Assembly: GCA_031761405.1 (NCBI GenBank) | Contig: JASEVX010000010.1 | Coordinates: 28,747,174-28,811,173, forward strand | Direction of reading: 5' to 3' | From: Serripes groenlandicus | Taxonomy: Eukaryota; Mollusca; Bivalvia; Cardiida; Cardiidae | Length of the DNA stretch: 64,000 bases | Shown here: positions 43,701 through 56,600 of the stretch, in pieces | How positions within the stretch are numbered: position 1 is the stretch's first letter | Layout of the letters: each line of letters opens with the position of its first letter | Notes under the pieces: generated by a model | Told to the model about the DNA's origin: nothing | What the model saw: the letters and a program-made list of their open reading frames with translations, nothing else | Databases searched by the model: none | Position numbers and translations under genes: made by a program

Positions 43701-46700
43701 TGCTTCTACTCCCGTTCCAGAAATTGATTCGAGGTAAACTCTATATTCGAATAACTCGAGCTATCTCGGTGGTGTAGTGGTAGAGCGATCGCTTCGGCTT
43801 TGGGAGTCGAGGTATTGATCGCCGGCCAGGTCATACCAAATACTTTAAAATGGTAATAATGGTTGCCCGTATTGTCGCTCAGGGTTGCGGGGTAAGCATT
43901 ACGACTGACTGACTTGCTGGTGTCTGGATACATGGACCAGTAATAAATGAAACACAGTGATATAACTGAAAAAATGTTGAAAGCGGCTTTAATATCAAAC
44001 AATAAATATCGCGCGTCCGCTGTAGTATACAAGTCCAACCTGTGTATGAAGACCACTCATTGGAAGAGAACAATCTGGTCTTTGTTCACAGGTGGTCTTT
44101 AATGACTGAGTCATTTATGCAGAACATGAGTAATTGGGAAATTATAAAAAGTGTGTTTGCTATAGACAGGGAAAATTGCTAAACAAAGGTGTTCTTTAGC
44201 ACAGGTTTGACTGTACGTGTATATGTATATTGAACGCAAGACTCCTGTAATTATCTAAACGTGTTGGCTTACCTAGAACGAAGAATGGAATGTGTCCCAC
44301 GTACTGAACCAGCCTTCCGAACGTAAACGAACACAGGGAGTCCACCACTCCGTAGCATATCATTATAAACCCCACATTCCAGATACCGATCGAACACGTG
44401 ACATAGGACTGTGAATGAAGAAAAGTATAAACAATGCTTGGTTTTAAAGAGACACGTCCGTCATGGGAAAACAGACCTTCGACAGATTTCGATCAGGGAT
44501 GATCCAGATCAGCCCGCGCTATCTATATCAGTCCGTGCTAGTTCCAACCTAGTCATATAATAAAAGATATCTTATTAAAAGCAAGATATATCTCTAAATA
44601 AGATATATCTTATTAAAATCAAAATATAGCTCTAAATTAGATATATCTTATTAAAAGCAAGAAACATCTCTCAAAGTTAGAAATATATCTTTCAAAGGAA
44701 TAAATAGTAACAGGACTTGCCATATGGATGCTTAAGATGGTCTAAGCCCACCCTTATTGTAAATGCCCCTAAGTGCGAGGCGACTTTGCACAGTCAACAC
44801 TGTTCGCGAAATAAACAAGATCACTACTCGCCTGACGTGAAGCTTAACGTCGTACATCTTATAAAACAATGTAAATCTTGTTCGTTGGAATTTAACATGC
44901 TAAACGTGTGTTTATTTAGACTCTACCCAAAGTTCATCTGGCACATACCTTGTCGCGCGATCGTTACTGCACGGTCATGTTCTTACATGCATTTCAAACC
45001 TTATCCACACCTCCTGCATAATATTTAGCAAAATGAACCCACAGTTTAGGAACAAGGTTATCAAATATCAAGGACTGAAAGATAATTAGCATCAATTTAG
45101 CAGTATAAGCGTCGCATATGACCTAGATTAGACTGTACGAATGTGTAGGCTGACTATTGTCTCTGTTGTTGGCACATGATGTTTTTGCTATAAGAATATT
45201 GTTTGCTTAACGCAATAAGATATTTGTATTGTATTGTATTGTTTAACGTTATGTACTATTTATAGTGCATTGTTTAGTTTAACGCTTTCCCTAATATATA
45301 CGCGTTCTGACGCCTCTGCAGCAGACGGCATTTTGAAAACATAGTGACAAATGAAGAAATTGCTCAAAACGAGCAATTTCTCCATTTGCCACAATGTTTT
45401 CCACTTTTAGTCATAGGTTATCCATTTAATTATAGATATTTTCTATTTTTTAACAAAATATGTTTAAAGTCGTCTGCTGCAGAATTGTCGTATGCGGGAA
45501 AGGGTTAACGCAATGTTTTATCTTGATAAGTACACGTTGTTTAGACGTACGTACATAGGGATGGGTGTAAAAAGCCAACGACCGTTTGTTTTTCTAACAC
45601 ATATCAATGTGTACGCCAATACGTACATTATCAAAAACAACAACGACGACAACAACAACGTAGTACGACAACACTAGTTCAAACAGACTTTCACGTTTTA
45701 CCATAAAGAAACTAATGGCGAGGGGCGTCGCGACGTGAAAATTGCCATAACGTAAGACGTACGTCAATACACCTTTTGTGTAAACAGTGACGTGATAAAG
45801 AACATAACAAAGACAATTAAAAAGACCCGCAATGTACATGTACGGGATGAATTATGTATAAGTGGTTTCTAATTTGTGTATACCGCGAATGATACGCGTC
45901 ATTAGCAAACCTGTTGGGTTTTTTTTTTGTCCCCGAAATTTACATGTCGGCAACCTTAACCCTTTCCCTCATACGACAATTCTGCAACCTACGACTTTGA
46001 ACATATTTTGTCAAAAAAATGGAAAATCTCTATAACTGAATGGATAACCTATGACTAAAAGTAGAAAACATTGTGGCTAAAGGAGAAATTGTGGCGTAAC
46101 CTTTTCCCTCATACGACAATTCTGCAGGAGACGACTTTGAACATATTTTGTCAAAAAATGGAAAATCTCTATAACTGAATGGATAACCTATGACTCAAAG
46201 TGGAAAACATTGTGGCAAAAGGAGAAATTGCTCGTTTTGAGCAATTTCTTCTTTTGTCACTATGTTTTCAAAAAGCCGTCTTCTAAAGAGGCGTCAGAAA
46301 GCGTCTATATGAGGGAAAGGGTTTTTGAAAACTTTTGAAACCATTATCGAGAAAAGAGGGAAATATATCTTTTCTCCCAATGTTTTCAGCTGCTCTTCAT
46401 CTTAACTGAATTGCTAACATTCAAACGGTTTTCACTTTTTTCCATGTATTTTTCTATGCAGACGAACGACTCTTTACCACGGTCCCCGACACAACAAATC
46501 CTCAACAGACCACTTTGAAAACATATTGACAAAACTATGAACATCTCTTTCTTATTGAATATAGTTAGAATATTTTTGCGAAAGGATAAATATGTAATTA
46601 AGATAAATTTATCCTTTTCCCACAATGTTTTCAAAAGTATTCTGCTGCAGATGTGTCTGTTAGCGAAAAATGGATAACATAGTATATGCGGAAACCTTTT

Positions 46701-49700
46701 GATGTTATGGAGAACACGGATCACAAAATTGCATATCAACAAAATCTTTGTGGGGCTATGGACACTTTTCAGAAGGTATAGTTCATGCCTAAATGACGAT
46801 AATGTTAACCCTTTCCCTAATACGACAATTCTGCAGTAGACGACTTTGAACGCTTTTTGTCAAAACATAGAAAATCTCTATAATTGAATGAATAACCTAT
46901 GACAAAAAGTGGAAAACATTGTGGCAAAAGGAGAAATTGCACGTTTTGTGCAATTTCTTCTTTTGTCACTATGTTTTCAAAACGCCGTCTGCTGCAGAGG
47001 CGTCAGAAAGCGTCTGTATGAGGGAAAGGGTTAATAACCCGTTTAGACTGCACCGTGACACACAGGCTTATTTGCGTACTCGCTCGTCATAAAATCACGA
47101 AGGTAGTCTTTCACGTGTCGGGGTTCTAGTAATTAATCACGAGACAACGAGGTTGGGCCCATTATTGTTTATTAAATAGGCTTCTAAAAATAGAATTTTA
47201 AACGCCCTTTCCTCAACGTTACGACGTATCTTGACGCTTATGCAGTAGACAACTTTTTAAAATTTAGCGACAAAACTAGAACTTATTCCCTTTAAGCAAG
47301 CCTCCCCTGTTGATACATAACGATTTTGTAGGTGACAATTTAATTGGCTTACGCAAAGGTCAACCCGAAATGACCTGTCCGTCATCATATTAATACTAGC
47401 GATTGCTACTACCTCGAAGTTAACGTTAATGATTTTATTAATTTTGAGAACCAACAAAGGGTTGTAAATTTAAATAACCACACATTTCTTTTGATGTGTC
47501 CGGTTATAATATCCTCTCTTATTAAGCATCCGGCATGACTGAGTGAAATCCTTGCATACAGGGAAGATCCTTATCTCATAGATCTGAGATCGTGGTTTAA
47601 GCCACGCCCATGACTTAATCAATACAAACTACGTGTACCCGGTTCTCATGCATAACATAACATAACATAACATAATTTTATTGGCATACAATACATACAT
47701 ATTCATAGCCAACATGAGTGATATACAAATAGAAAAAAGAATAAACATACAACAGTTGCCAGGTGGTGTAGCTAAAAAGACCTGACATATCAACATCTAC
47801 AGTTTACAGTTTACAGAGAAGTGTCAATAATTGAATAATTATATTATTATTAATCATATAATAATTTTTCTCTCTTTTTTTATTTTTTTTTTATCTAATT
47901 TAAACTGAATAATATTATCATTAATCATATAATAATTTTTCTCTCTCTTTTTTTATTTATTTTTTTATTTAATTTAAACTGAATATCAATCAATCAGTAT
48001 TGTGTCTGTTAACTTAGTTAATGCAATGCTACATGGTTTTATATTAACACAGTTTAAATAATTTTCTAGTTCGAGATTATCTTTAAATTTACAGTAACTT
48101 TGCAGTCTGCTTGAATTGTTTATAGAGAAATGCCATTCTTGTCTGATCATGTTTATATTAATAGTTGAAAAGTCTTGATGTAACCACATATATGACAATC
48201 CTATTTTATTGAGAATGTTTTTTACATTTATTGCCCAGTTAAGTCCGCAGTAGTTATTACTGTTAGAAGCGTCTCTATGTAACATGTGGTATAGAAGTTT
48301 TTTCCAAATTTTATAATCATTATTTTTCGTGTAATTTTCATGGGATATCTTCCGAGTTCGCCATACAGTGCTTCGCGGTTTGTACATGCATCACATGGCT
48401 TTTGATTGTGATGCAGAAACCGCGTTTGTCAATCAAGTGCGATTTATTTGATTGGCTAATATACTGCACCTAATTTGCACATCGAATTTATGGAATCCAT
48501 AATGGTGTGTGTCATATCCTAACCATTCCCCACATGTAGACGCATTTTGATTGGGTTTGCAGCAGCCAACTTTTGAAAACATTTTAACAAAAGGATAAAT
48601 TACTCAAAATGTGCAATTATTCCTTTTAACCCTTTCCCTCATATAGACGCTTTCTGACGCCTCTGCCGCAGACGGCTTTTTGAAAACATAGTGACAAAAG
48701 AAAATTGCACAAAACGTGCAATTTCTCCTTTTGCCACAATGTTTTCCACTTTTTGTCATAGGTTATCCATTCAATTATGGAGATTTTCTATCTGTTGACA
48801 AAATACGTTCGAAGTCGTCTGCTGCAGAATTGTCGTATGAGGGAAAGGGTTAACTATGTTTTTAACTATATTCGATAATTATACTTTGAGTTAAAGAGAC
48901 TTTATTTTATGTGGGAAATTCCAATGTATCAGAGCTTCGTTCAGTAGATAATAAGAACGTCGTGAAAACCTATCTCTTTTCCACGAGTTCATTGATCGAT
49001 TGTTTGGTGTTTTACGCCGGTTTCAACAATTTCAAGTATTATCACGGCGTTTCCTAGGTACATGTAAGTTACCAGTACTACTGTTCCATTTATTCTGACA
49101 CCAGCCAGTCAGTCAGTCGTAATGCCTCTAAACTACCGATGCGGTCTCGCTTCCACGAAAATAGTATGTCTTCATGGAAAGTTAGTGAATCATACAGGGT
49201 TTTTGCGAAACAGGTTTTGGTTTCAGTCTCTTTTGAACACATATGTATATATATGCATTTGCTTTTAATGTATTTAAAAAGACATTGCAACATCTGTAAA
49301 CATTGATAGTACAATTATATTTCTCAGTTGAAATCATTGACGAGAAAAAGGATTTTATTAACTCTTTCAGCGTCGAATAGTTTAAAGTAGACTTTTCCAT
49401 GTTCAAAAGCGGGCGTCTTCATTCTCATGTAATGAAAGTTTTGGACAATTTTGACAACTTGAAGGCAAACAAAGCTGATTTCCGGTGAGAAAGCTCACTA
49501 CGAGCTGACTCACCTGAATCTGTATGGTTTGCCAAAACCTCAATTATTGCCTTTGGCGCTGAAATTAAACTTTAAGTTAATTTCAGATCTTGAAGAAGAC
49601 CGGCATGCCGTAAAGTTTAATTTTAGGTTGTTTTATAGAAAGGTGTTTAATTCTTTTTTAAAAGTCGTCTGCTTTAAATGAGTCTTTAAGTCGTCTGTAT

Positions 49701-50614
49701 AAGAGAAAGGGTCAGTTTGTTAAATACTACAAAGGGGCATAATATAGATCCACTTAAGACTAAAATATGGTGATTTATTCTATACCTAATTTATACGTCC
49801 AATCGTAGACGCTCATTCGAATCATGTGACCGTACAATATATTTCCGTATCGGGACGCACGCGCGTACAAAATAACCCGTATGTTTTTCGTATTGTACGA
49901 TTCACAGGTCCCATGTTAAACCTATGATAAAGACCGAAACACTTGAAAAGGTTCCGAATGAAAGTCTGAATCGACAGTCGCTCTAGATAAAGCGTTACGA
50001 TAAAGCTCCTGTTGTCACCGGATCATTATTGTCGTTTGTAAACAAGGAGTAACACTGAAACTAAAATGTTATCCGATTCTGAAATAGATGACTTTGTAAT
50101 TGAACAGAAACCAAAAAACACTGTGAAAAAAACTAAAAGTGATATTCAAAAGGTGGGTTAGCCCAGGCCGTGCCGAAACAAGGGAACTGGAAGAAACAAG
50201 TGCTGTTCAACTTAACAGTTATCTCCGGAGTTTTTACTTGACAGTAAATATATATATATACAAAATATATTTTGGGGAAAAAGTCGAGGTATAGAATAAA
50301 AAGATCATTTAACAGTGTTCTGTACAATACAGCCTAGCGGCTCGTCCAATATGATTTTCCAAGCTGTGTACTCGTCCAAATATATATCCGTATTGTACAG
50401 AACACTGTTAAATAACCTATAAATATTGACATGGTCTTGATCTTTGAGCAAAGATATACTATTATTATGGTAACATACTTTTAAAAGAATTAAAACTGTA
50501 TGGCATTATATAACCATCATTGTTTTCACAACAAATCACAAATGTGAGGAAGATTAATATCTGCAATAACTATATATGTGCCACGTCACACGAAAACCGA
50601 CCTTCGGTGGGGAT

Positions 50615-50645
<31 letters not shown>

Positions 50646-53600
50646 GTTGCGACAAGGACTAATCACAATCAGCTTGCGCATCCACACAGTCAGATATCAG
50701 GATTTTCGTTGATCGGCATCGATGCGTACAGTACAAGCATCCGGGAAAATCATGAGAAAGGCTATGGCCAAAACCTGATTATACACGTATGTGAATTGAT
50801 TATAAATACTATTATAATTATGTCAAAAACTCAGGTTCGCATGACGTTGCGCTAATATATTGGCACAAAGGTCAGGATCAGGTCAATACGGATAAGCTAT
50901 ACTACCTGTGTGAAATCTCCAGCAATAAACGCTTGTTCTATCCCGCTGTATATCGTCAGAGGAATTAGTAGCTTTTGAAACAAAGAATGGTAAGCGTGCC
51001 TCCCGGTTTCAAGAACTAGGTCTAAGGATATACCACTTTTCTTGACCTTTTTATCATCTTTGTCCAATTCGATCTTGTCCAGCAGTAAAGCTACTAACGC
51101 AAAGGCTAACAAAGCACAACCAATGTAGATCCCACAAACAGTATAGACCTGTAATGTAAATGTATATCTTAGCTAAATTAACTGTGCAAATGATTCAGTG
51201 CCTGAGAAAGTTACACCCTGTATATGATCATTGATTGATTGTTTGGTGTTTTACGCCGCATTCAATAATATTTCAAGGTGTTTCTTTGGTAATCTAACAG
51301 TACTACTGATCCATTTATCCTGAAACCAGTCAGTTAGTCGTAATGCTGAGCCGCAACTCTGAGCGGGCAGCCATTACAACCCGTTTTTAAGTCTTTGCCG
51401 GGGGTCGAACCAGCGACCTCGCGCACCTGAGGCGGACGCTCTTCCACTGCACCACTCTGATCAGCATGTACATCTTATGTAACTGGTATGTTAACAGTGG
51501 ATATCTTGATCAGACTATGTGGATGCGCAGGCTGGTGTGAATCTGCACTGTTCCCGAAAGCTAACTTGTACATTGTCCAATGGACGGAGTCACATGATAT
51601 GATACCCACCCGTATTCCAGTTGTAGCGTTATCCCGATGTACGCATACTCGTTACCCAGGCTATTCATAAAATATATGATACCCTGGGTAAATTGACCTG
51701 CGAAACTTCGTAAAGCGTGCATCACGAATACCTCCGTAACTACACTATTATCATTATATCGCATGATGTTTGAGTCATGCGGTCAATCAAGTGAATGAAT
51801 TTCACCACATAAATTATTCATGAGTACGAGATTTCTACAGCCAATTTGGATGTACGTGATTTTAATAAAATCTGTTTATTGCGCTATGCACGACTATTTT
51901 GCCGCGTTCGGGGAAGATGAGCCATGAATTGATTGCACACATATGTCCTCAGACCAAGGGAAGAATAAACCACATAATATTGTGGTTGAATGAAAATGGG
52001 CATTTATTAATGCCATAAAGTTTTCAACATGGGTACAGAAATAACCGTATAAAATATAGAGGTTTTATACATGACATATATACAACATATGCGAAAAACA
52101 TTGTCCACGATAAGCTTACACATTGCCAAAGTCTTACATGTTCTATATTAAACGTTTCTCAGCAATTTATCCTTAACAAATATTACCAAATGAGGCAAGA
52201 CATGGGAAAACCAAGGCTAAGTGGTTTATTTCCTTATTAACAGTGACACATACGAAATGATTGATTGATTGATTGATAAGGGTTCAACGCGGTTTTCAAT
52301 CGTATCACGGCGGTCAGTTCTACTATACTCATGCGTTTCAAAGCTTTCCCACACCAGATCTCCACACAACATACTTTCCAAGCAACGTGCTGCCTTTCCA
52401 CATAGACAGTTAGCCCATTGGTGAAAGAAGAATGACGCTTGTCATATTTACTTTTTTTGCAAACCTCGGCTGAAAGAATGTTTGTCGAGCTGGGATTCGA
52501 ATTCACAACCCCTGTATTGACAGATTGCCTCGCTACCGACTGAGCTACCCTTACGAAAGGAGCGTTCGTGCATTTATACGAATATGTATTAACTTTTATT
52601 TTGCCTCTCGTTAAAATGAGCCGTCCCGCAAGAAAACAAGCATTATGGTCTCTGCGTAATGTATCGACCCAGATCAGACTGATCCGGGCAAACAAATATA
52701 GATATATAATGTAACGATTCCTGAAACTGAAAATCCACAGAAGGCGAAAAGTGTATATCTGGCTAAGCCTGCGCGGCATGCTTAGTCTGATCCGGGTCCA
52801 CAATGTTGGTTTTCTCGCGAGACGGCTCATTAATGATTACGTTTGATCTTTGTACATTATTGTTTGTAAATTACTACAGGCCAATTTGCCAGGTGGTAAT
52901 AAAATGCTTTGTATTGTATTGTATTGTATTGTATAGCAGTAGTGAGTGATTCTTCAACCCTTTCCAATATACAGCAAATCTGCAGCAGACGACTTTGAAA
53001 ACATAGTGACAAAAGCCTGAACAATCTCCATTAAACTATGCGGGCGGGATGGAGAGGGAAATCAATGCTTAACCCTTTCCCACATACAACAAATATACAG
53101 CAGACGTACTTAGACTATGGTGACAACATTCTGAAAAATATCCACAAAAGAAATATGAATTGTTAAATAAAGTTGAAAATATTGTGGCCAAAGTAGAAAT
53201 TGCTCATCATGAGCAATTTCTCCTTTGGCCACAATGATTTCAAAAGTCCATTACGTCAAAATGCGTCTGCAGGTGGGAAAGGGTTAAGGTAAATCTCCTC
53301 CTGTGTATAGTTTGTTAGCAGAGAATTAGAAAAGCATTAAAGAAAACTACCAAAGGGTTTAGTTAAAACTGAGTTTAAACTGATTTATTTTGCATCGATT
53401 TGCGAAACAAGCTTTAATTAGGCTTTTATTTAACACGCTAGATATAAAAGGGTTCTATTTACGATAAAAGGAATTGCTTTTTTGTTGGAATTGATACTCC
53501 CAAATACATTACTTCTCAATGATATAAATATAACATGGTAAATATGTATGTTTACGCCTGATCTTACCGTTCATAGAAACACTTTTTACATATCGCACAA

Positions 53601-56600
53601 CCAAAAAGCGTGCGTGAACTATAAAATAATCTTATCATTTTTTTTTCGAAGTGCATTTGTTTCTCCTAAACTTCCATACAGAATATTAAGCGTAAAACAT
53701 TAGATGATGATTGATTCTCAAATAATATATGAGCATAATCCGAGCCTTCTCTGACCATAAACAAGCCCTTTTAACGATTTATGATATTTCATCTTGCTGT
53801 GTAGCCTAAGCCGCAACAACAAAAAAAAGAGAAAGGGGTCAGAGAAGTCTCGGATTAATATGAGCAGCGCTAAAGGAAAACTATTGAAATGCGAGATAAT
53901 GTTGCACATTAACACAGTCTGTTCTGCATTTGTTCTATTTGTCAATTGGCTACATAAACACGGACCTTTTTATATGAATCACTAAGCATTAATGCCCAGA
54001 CTGATATTCATATCATCTTGTTCCATAAACACTAAACCAGCTCGATGGTGTAGTGGTAGAGCATCCGCCTCGGGTGCGGGAGGTCGCGGGTTCGATCCCC
54101 GACAGGGTTATACCAGTGACTTTGAAATGATAGCTATGGCTGCCTTCGCTGGTGCTCAAGGTTGCATCGATTAGCATTACCTCTCACTGGCTGGTGTCAG
54201 GATTAATGGACCATGCAGAAGTACTTGTAACTTACGCAGGATACGCCGTGATATAACTGGAACATGGTTGAGTGCGGCGTAAAACACAAACTAATGAATC
54301 AATCATATACACCTAGGCCGGTTTTCCTGGAACGCCAGTCTATTCGTATATTACGTATAAATACATGGATCTTTTGAATTGTACTAATGGCTCAATGCTA
54401 AACAGCACAGCTAGATTTGGTATACATTCTTTTAAACTTAGATTATAAATGTAAAATAAATTAAACGAAAATGTTATTTGGTACTTGGCTACTTGTAAAC
54501 ATTCCTGAAAATCTTCTTCGTAGTATATATATATAAATTGTATTATTTTACTGGTTTTGCTTGTTTGTATGTGGCTTTTCGTTTCTTTTGTTTATTGTAT
54601 ATTTTATTTAATTGTATTTTGTAACGCATGCCATGGCAAGGAACATTGATTGCTTCAATATTAATGAATTTAATGTAATTATACCTTCGACATCTCCGGC
54701 TTATTATCATCCGAGGTAGAATTCTTATCGTCATCTTTCACGTTCGGATCGAAATTAGCTCCGCACTTTTCTAGGTCTTCTATGGTTTTATTTAGTCCCG
54801 ATTTGTCAACACCGTCACTGAATACCATGGAAGAAATCAAATTGCCGATTATTTGACCTGAAATAGCGAGAGAAATCGGTCTTTTTTTATCATAGAAATA
54901 ACAAGACGAATTTTGATGCTAAACATCAAAGACGCTGCGCATGATTTTGAAGCATGACTTCAGGGAAGCAGATACAGTTCAGTTCATTTAAATAACCTGT
55001 GCAAACGTACAGGATGTAACTATTTTGAACAAGAAGGCCAAATGTCCCTTTATTTTAAACAAGAAGGAAAGGATGTGCCTATATTGCTCACCTGGCTACC
55101 ATAGTCTATAATAAAAGGTTACCAAGAGCATAAAGGGTCAATTTTGACGTAGGGGATTATACATTGTATATGCTAGGATCTATGTTAGTTTAGTCGTGAA
55201 AGGACAAGTTTATTCCTCAAACCATTTGGTTTACCGTTTGCTTAACATTGACTGCAACCAAGCTGAAGTTTCCTAATTTTTACAAAATAACAAACGTTTT
55301 TAAAACTGCTCTAACTAGATCAATTAGATAAACAAAACACATAGGTGCTGAAATATTAACAGATATTGCCTCTAGTTATAAGTTAAGTATGACACAAGCG
55401 TTGGAAGGAGAGAGGGAATTATATTCTCCTTCCAGTTTAGCAGAAGTAGGATAACAAAAACGGGAGTATATAAACAAAAAATACAAATTAATTTTAACAA
55501 GTTTAAAGATATTTATCATCAAGATTTAGCATTTATGAAATTAAAAGAAAAAATTCATATGTATAGTCAACATATAGCAAATATACAATGGTCTGAATGA
55601 ACAACTGTAACGGGAGGAACGTTTTGAGTTAAAAAATACAACAGAAATATATAGGAAAAAACATCCCCCGAAACTTTTATCTAATCTTTGACCAATCGAG
55701 TCGTCAATCGAGTAAACCAAACAATTACAAAGGCTAGGAAGTTTGGGGAAAAGTGAACTCTGTAAACCAACCTATAAAAAAAGTGTAGCCTAGGAAGTTG
55801 GTGAACAGTTATTAAATACAAATTAAATGTGTCCAAAGTGTTGTAATAACGGTACAAGACATACGTATTTCGTATCGTGTTGTTTCTTAAATCAGTTAAT
55901 AGAATTTATTCATTCATAAAGGTTTATTTCTTTTCAAACATATAACAATAATAATGTTGGTTGCTCCCTTTTCGATTATGTCACCCCATTGTACATAATT
56001 AAAACCTATCCCATACTGACGCCGCGCTTCCACGCGATAATAAACTTTCCTTTTACGGAATTACTTTACATGAACTTAACCCTTTCCCTCACATATACGA
56101 TTTCTGACGTCTCTGCAGCAGACGGCTTTTGAAAACATAGTGACAAAAGAAAAAAATGCTCAAAATGAGCAATTTCTCCTCTTGCCACAATGTTTTCCAC
56201 TTTTAGTCATAGGTTATCCATTCAATTATAGAGATTTTCTATTTTTTGACAAAATATGTCTAAAGTCGTCTGCTGCAGAATTGTCGTATGAGGGAAAGGG
56301 TTAAACATACTATTTTAGGCCGTGTAAGAAACCCATCGTACACCACCGTTAATATTTTTCAATGTTTACATATCAAGTTAAAGTAAACATTTTGCGGTTA
56401 TGAAGAAACAATTAATCCGACTTGATGTCATATCTTAACGCAGATCTTTAGACTATCTGGGACCTAACAGTTATATTTTTGGACGAAATAAGATACGTGA
56501 GACTCTTGCCATGTATTATGTCATACGGCTACCCCATGTTCTGTTCGTAGCGTACTACTGTTATGGGTTTTTAATTCGAAATAATATCCTAGTAACAATC

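Noticed and set aside
43706..44073. Two overlapping minus-strand open frames
   Set aside because: They are the complement of a full-length family 1 SINE and the start of a TA-type MITE.
51561..51764. Extra UNC93A exon (minus-strand open frame between exons 2 and 3)
   Set aside because: Exons 2 and 3 already join in phase with the known order of family motifs, leaving no gap for it, and no flanking splice sites fit.
52237..52830. 197-codon open frame on the minus strand
   Set aside because: Runs across a MITE and a SINE and is explained by them.
54034..54110. tRNA-Pro gene
   Set aside because: A and B boxes are good but the acceptor stem does not pair and a SINE body follows directly.
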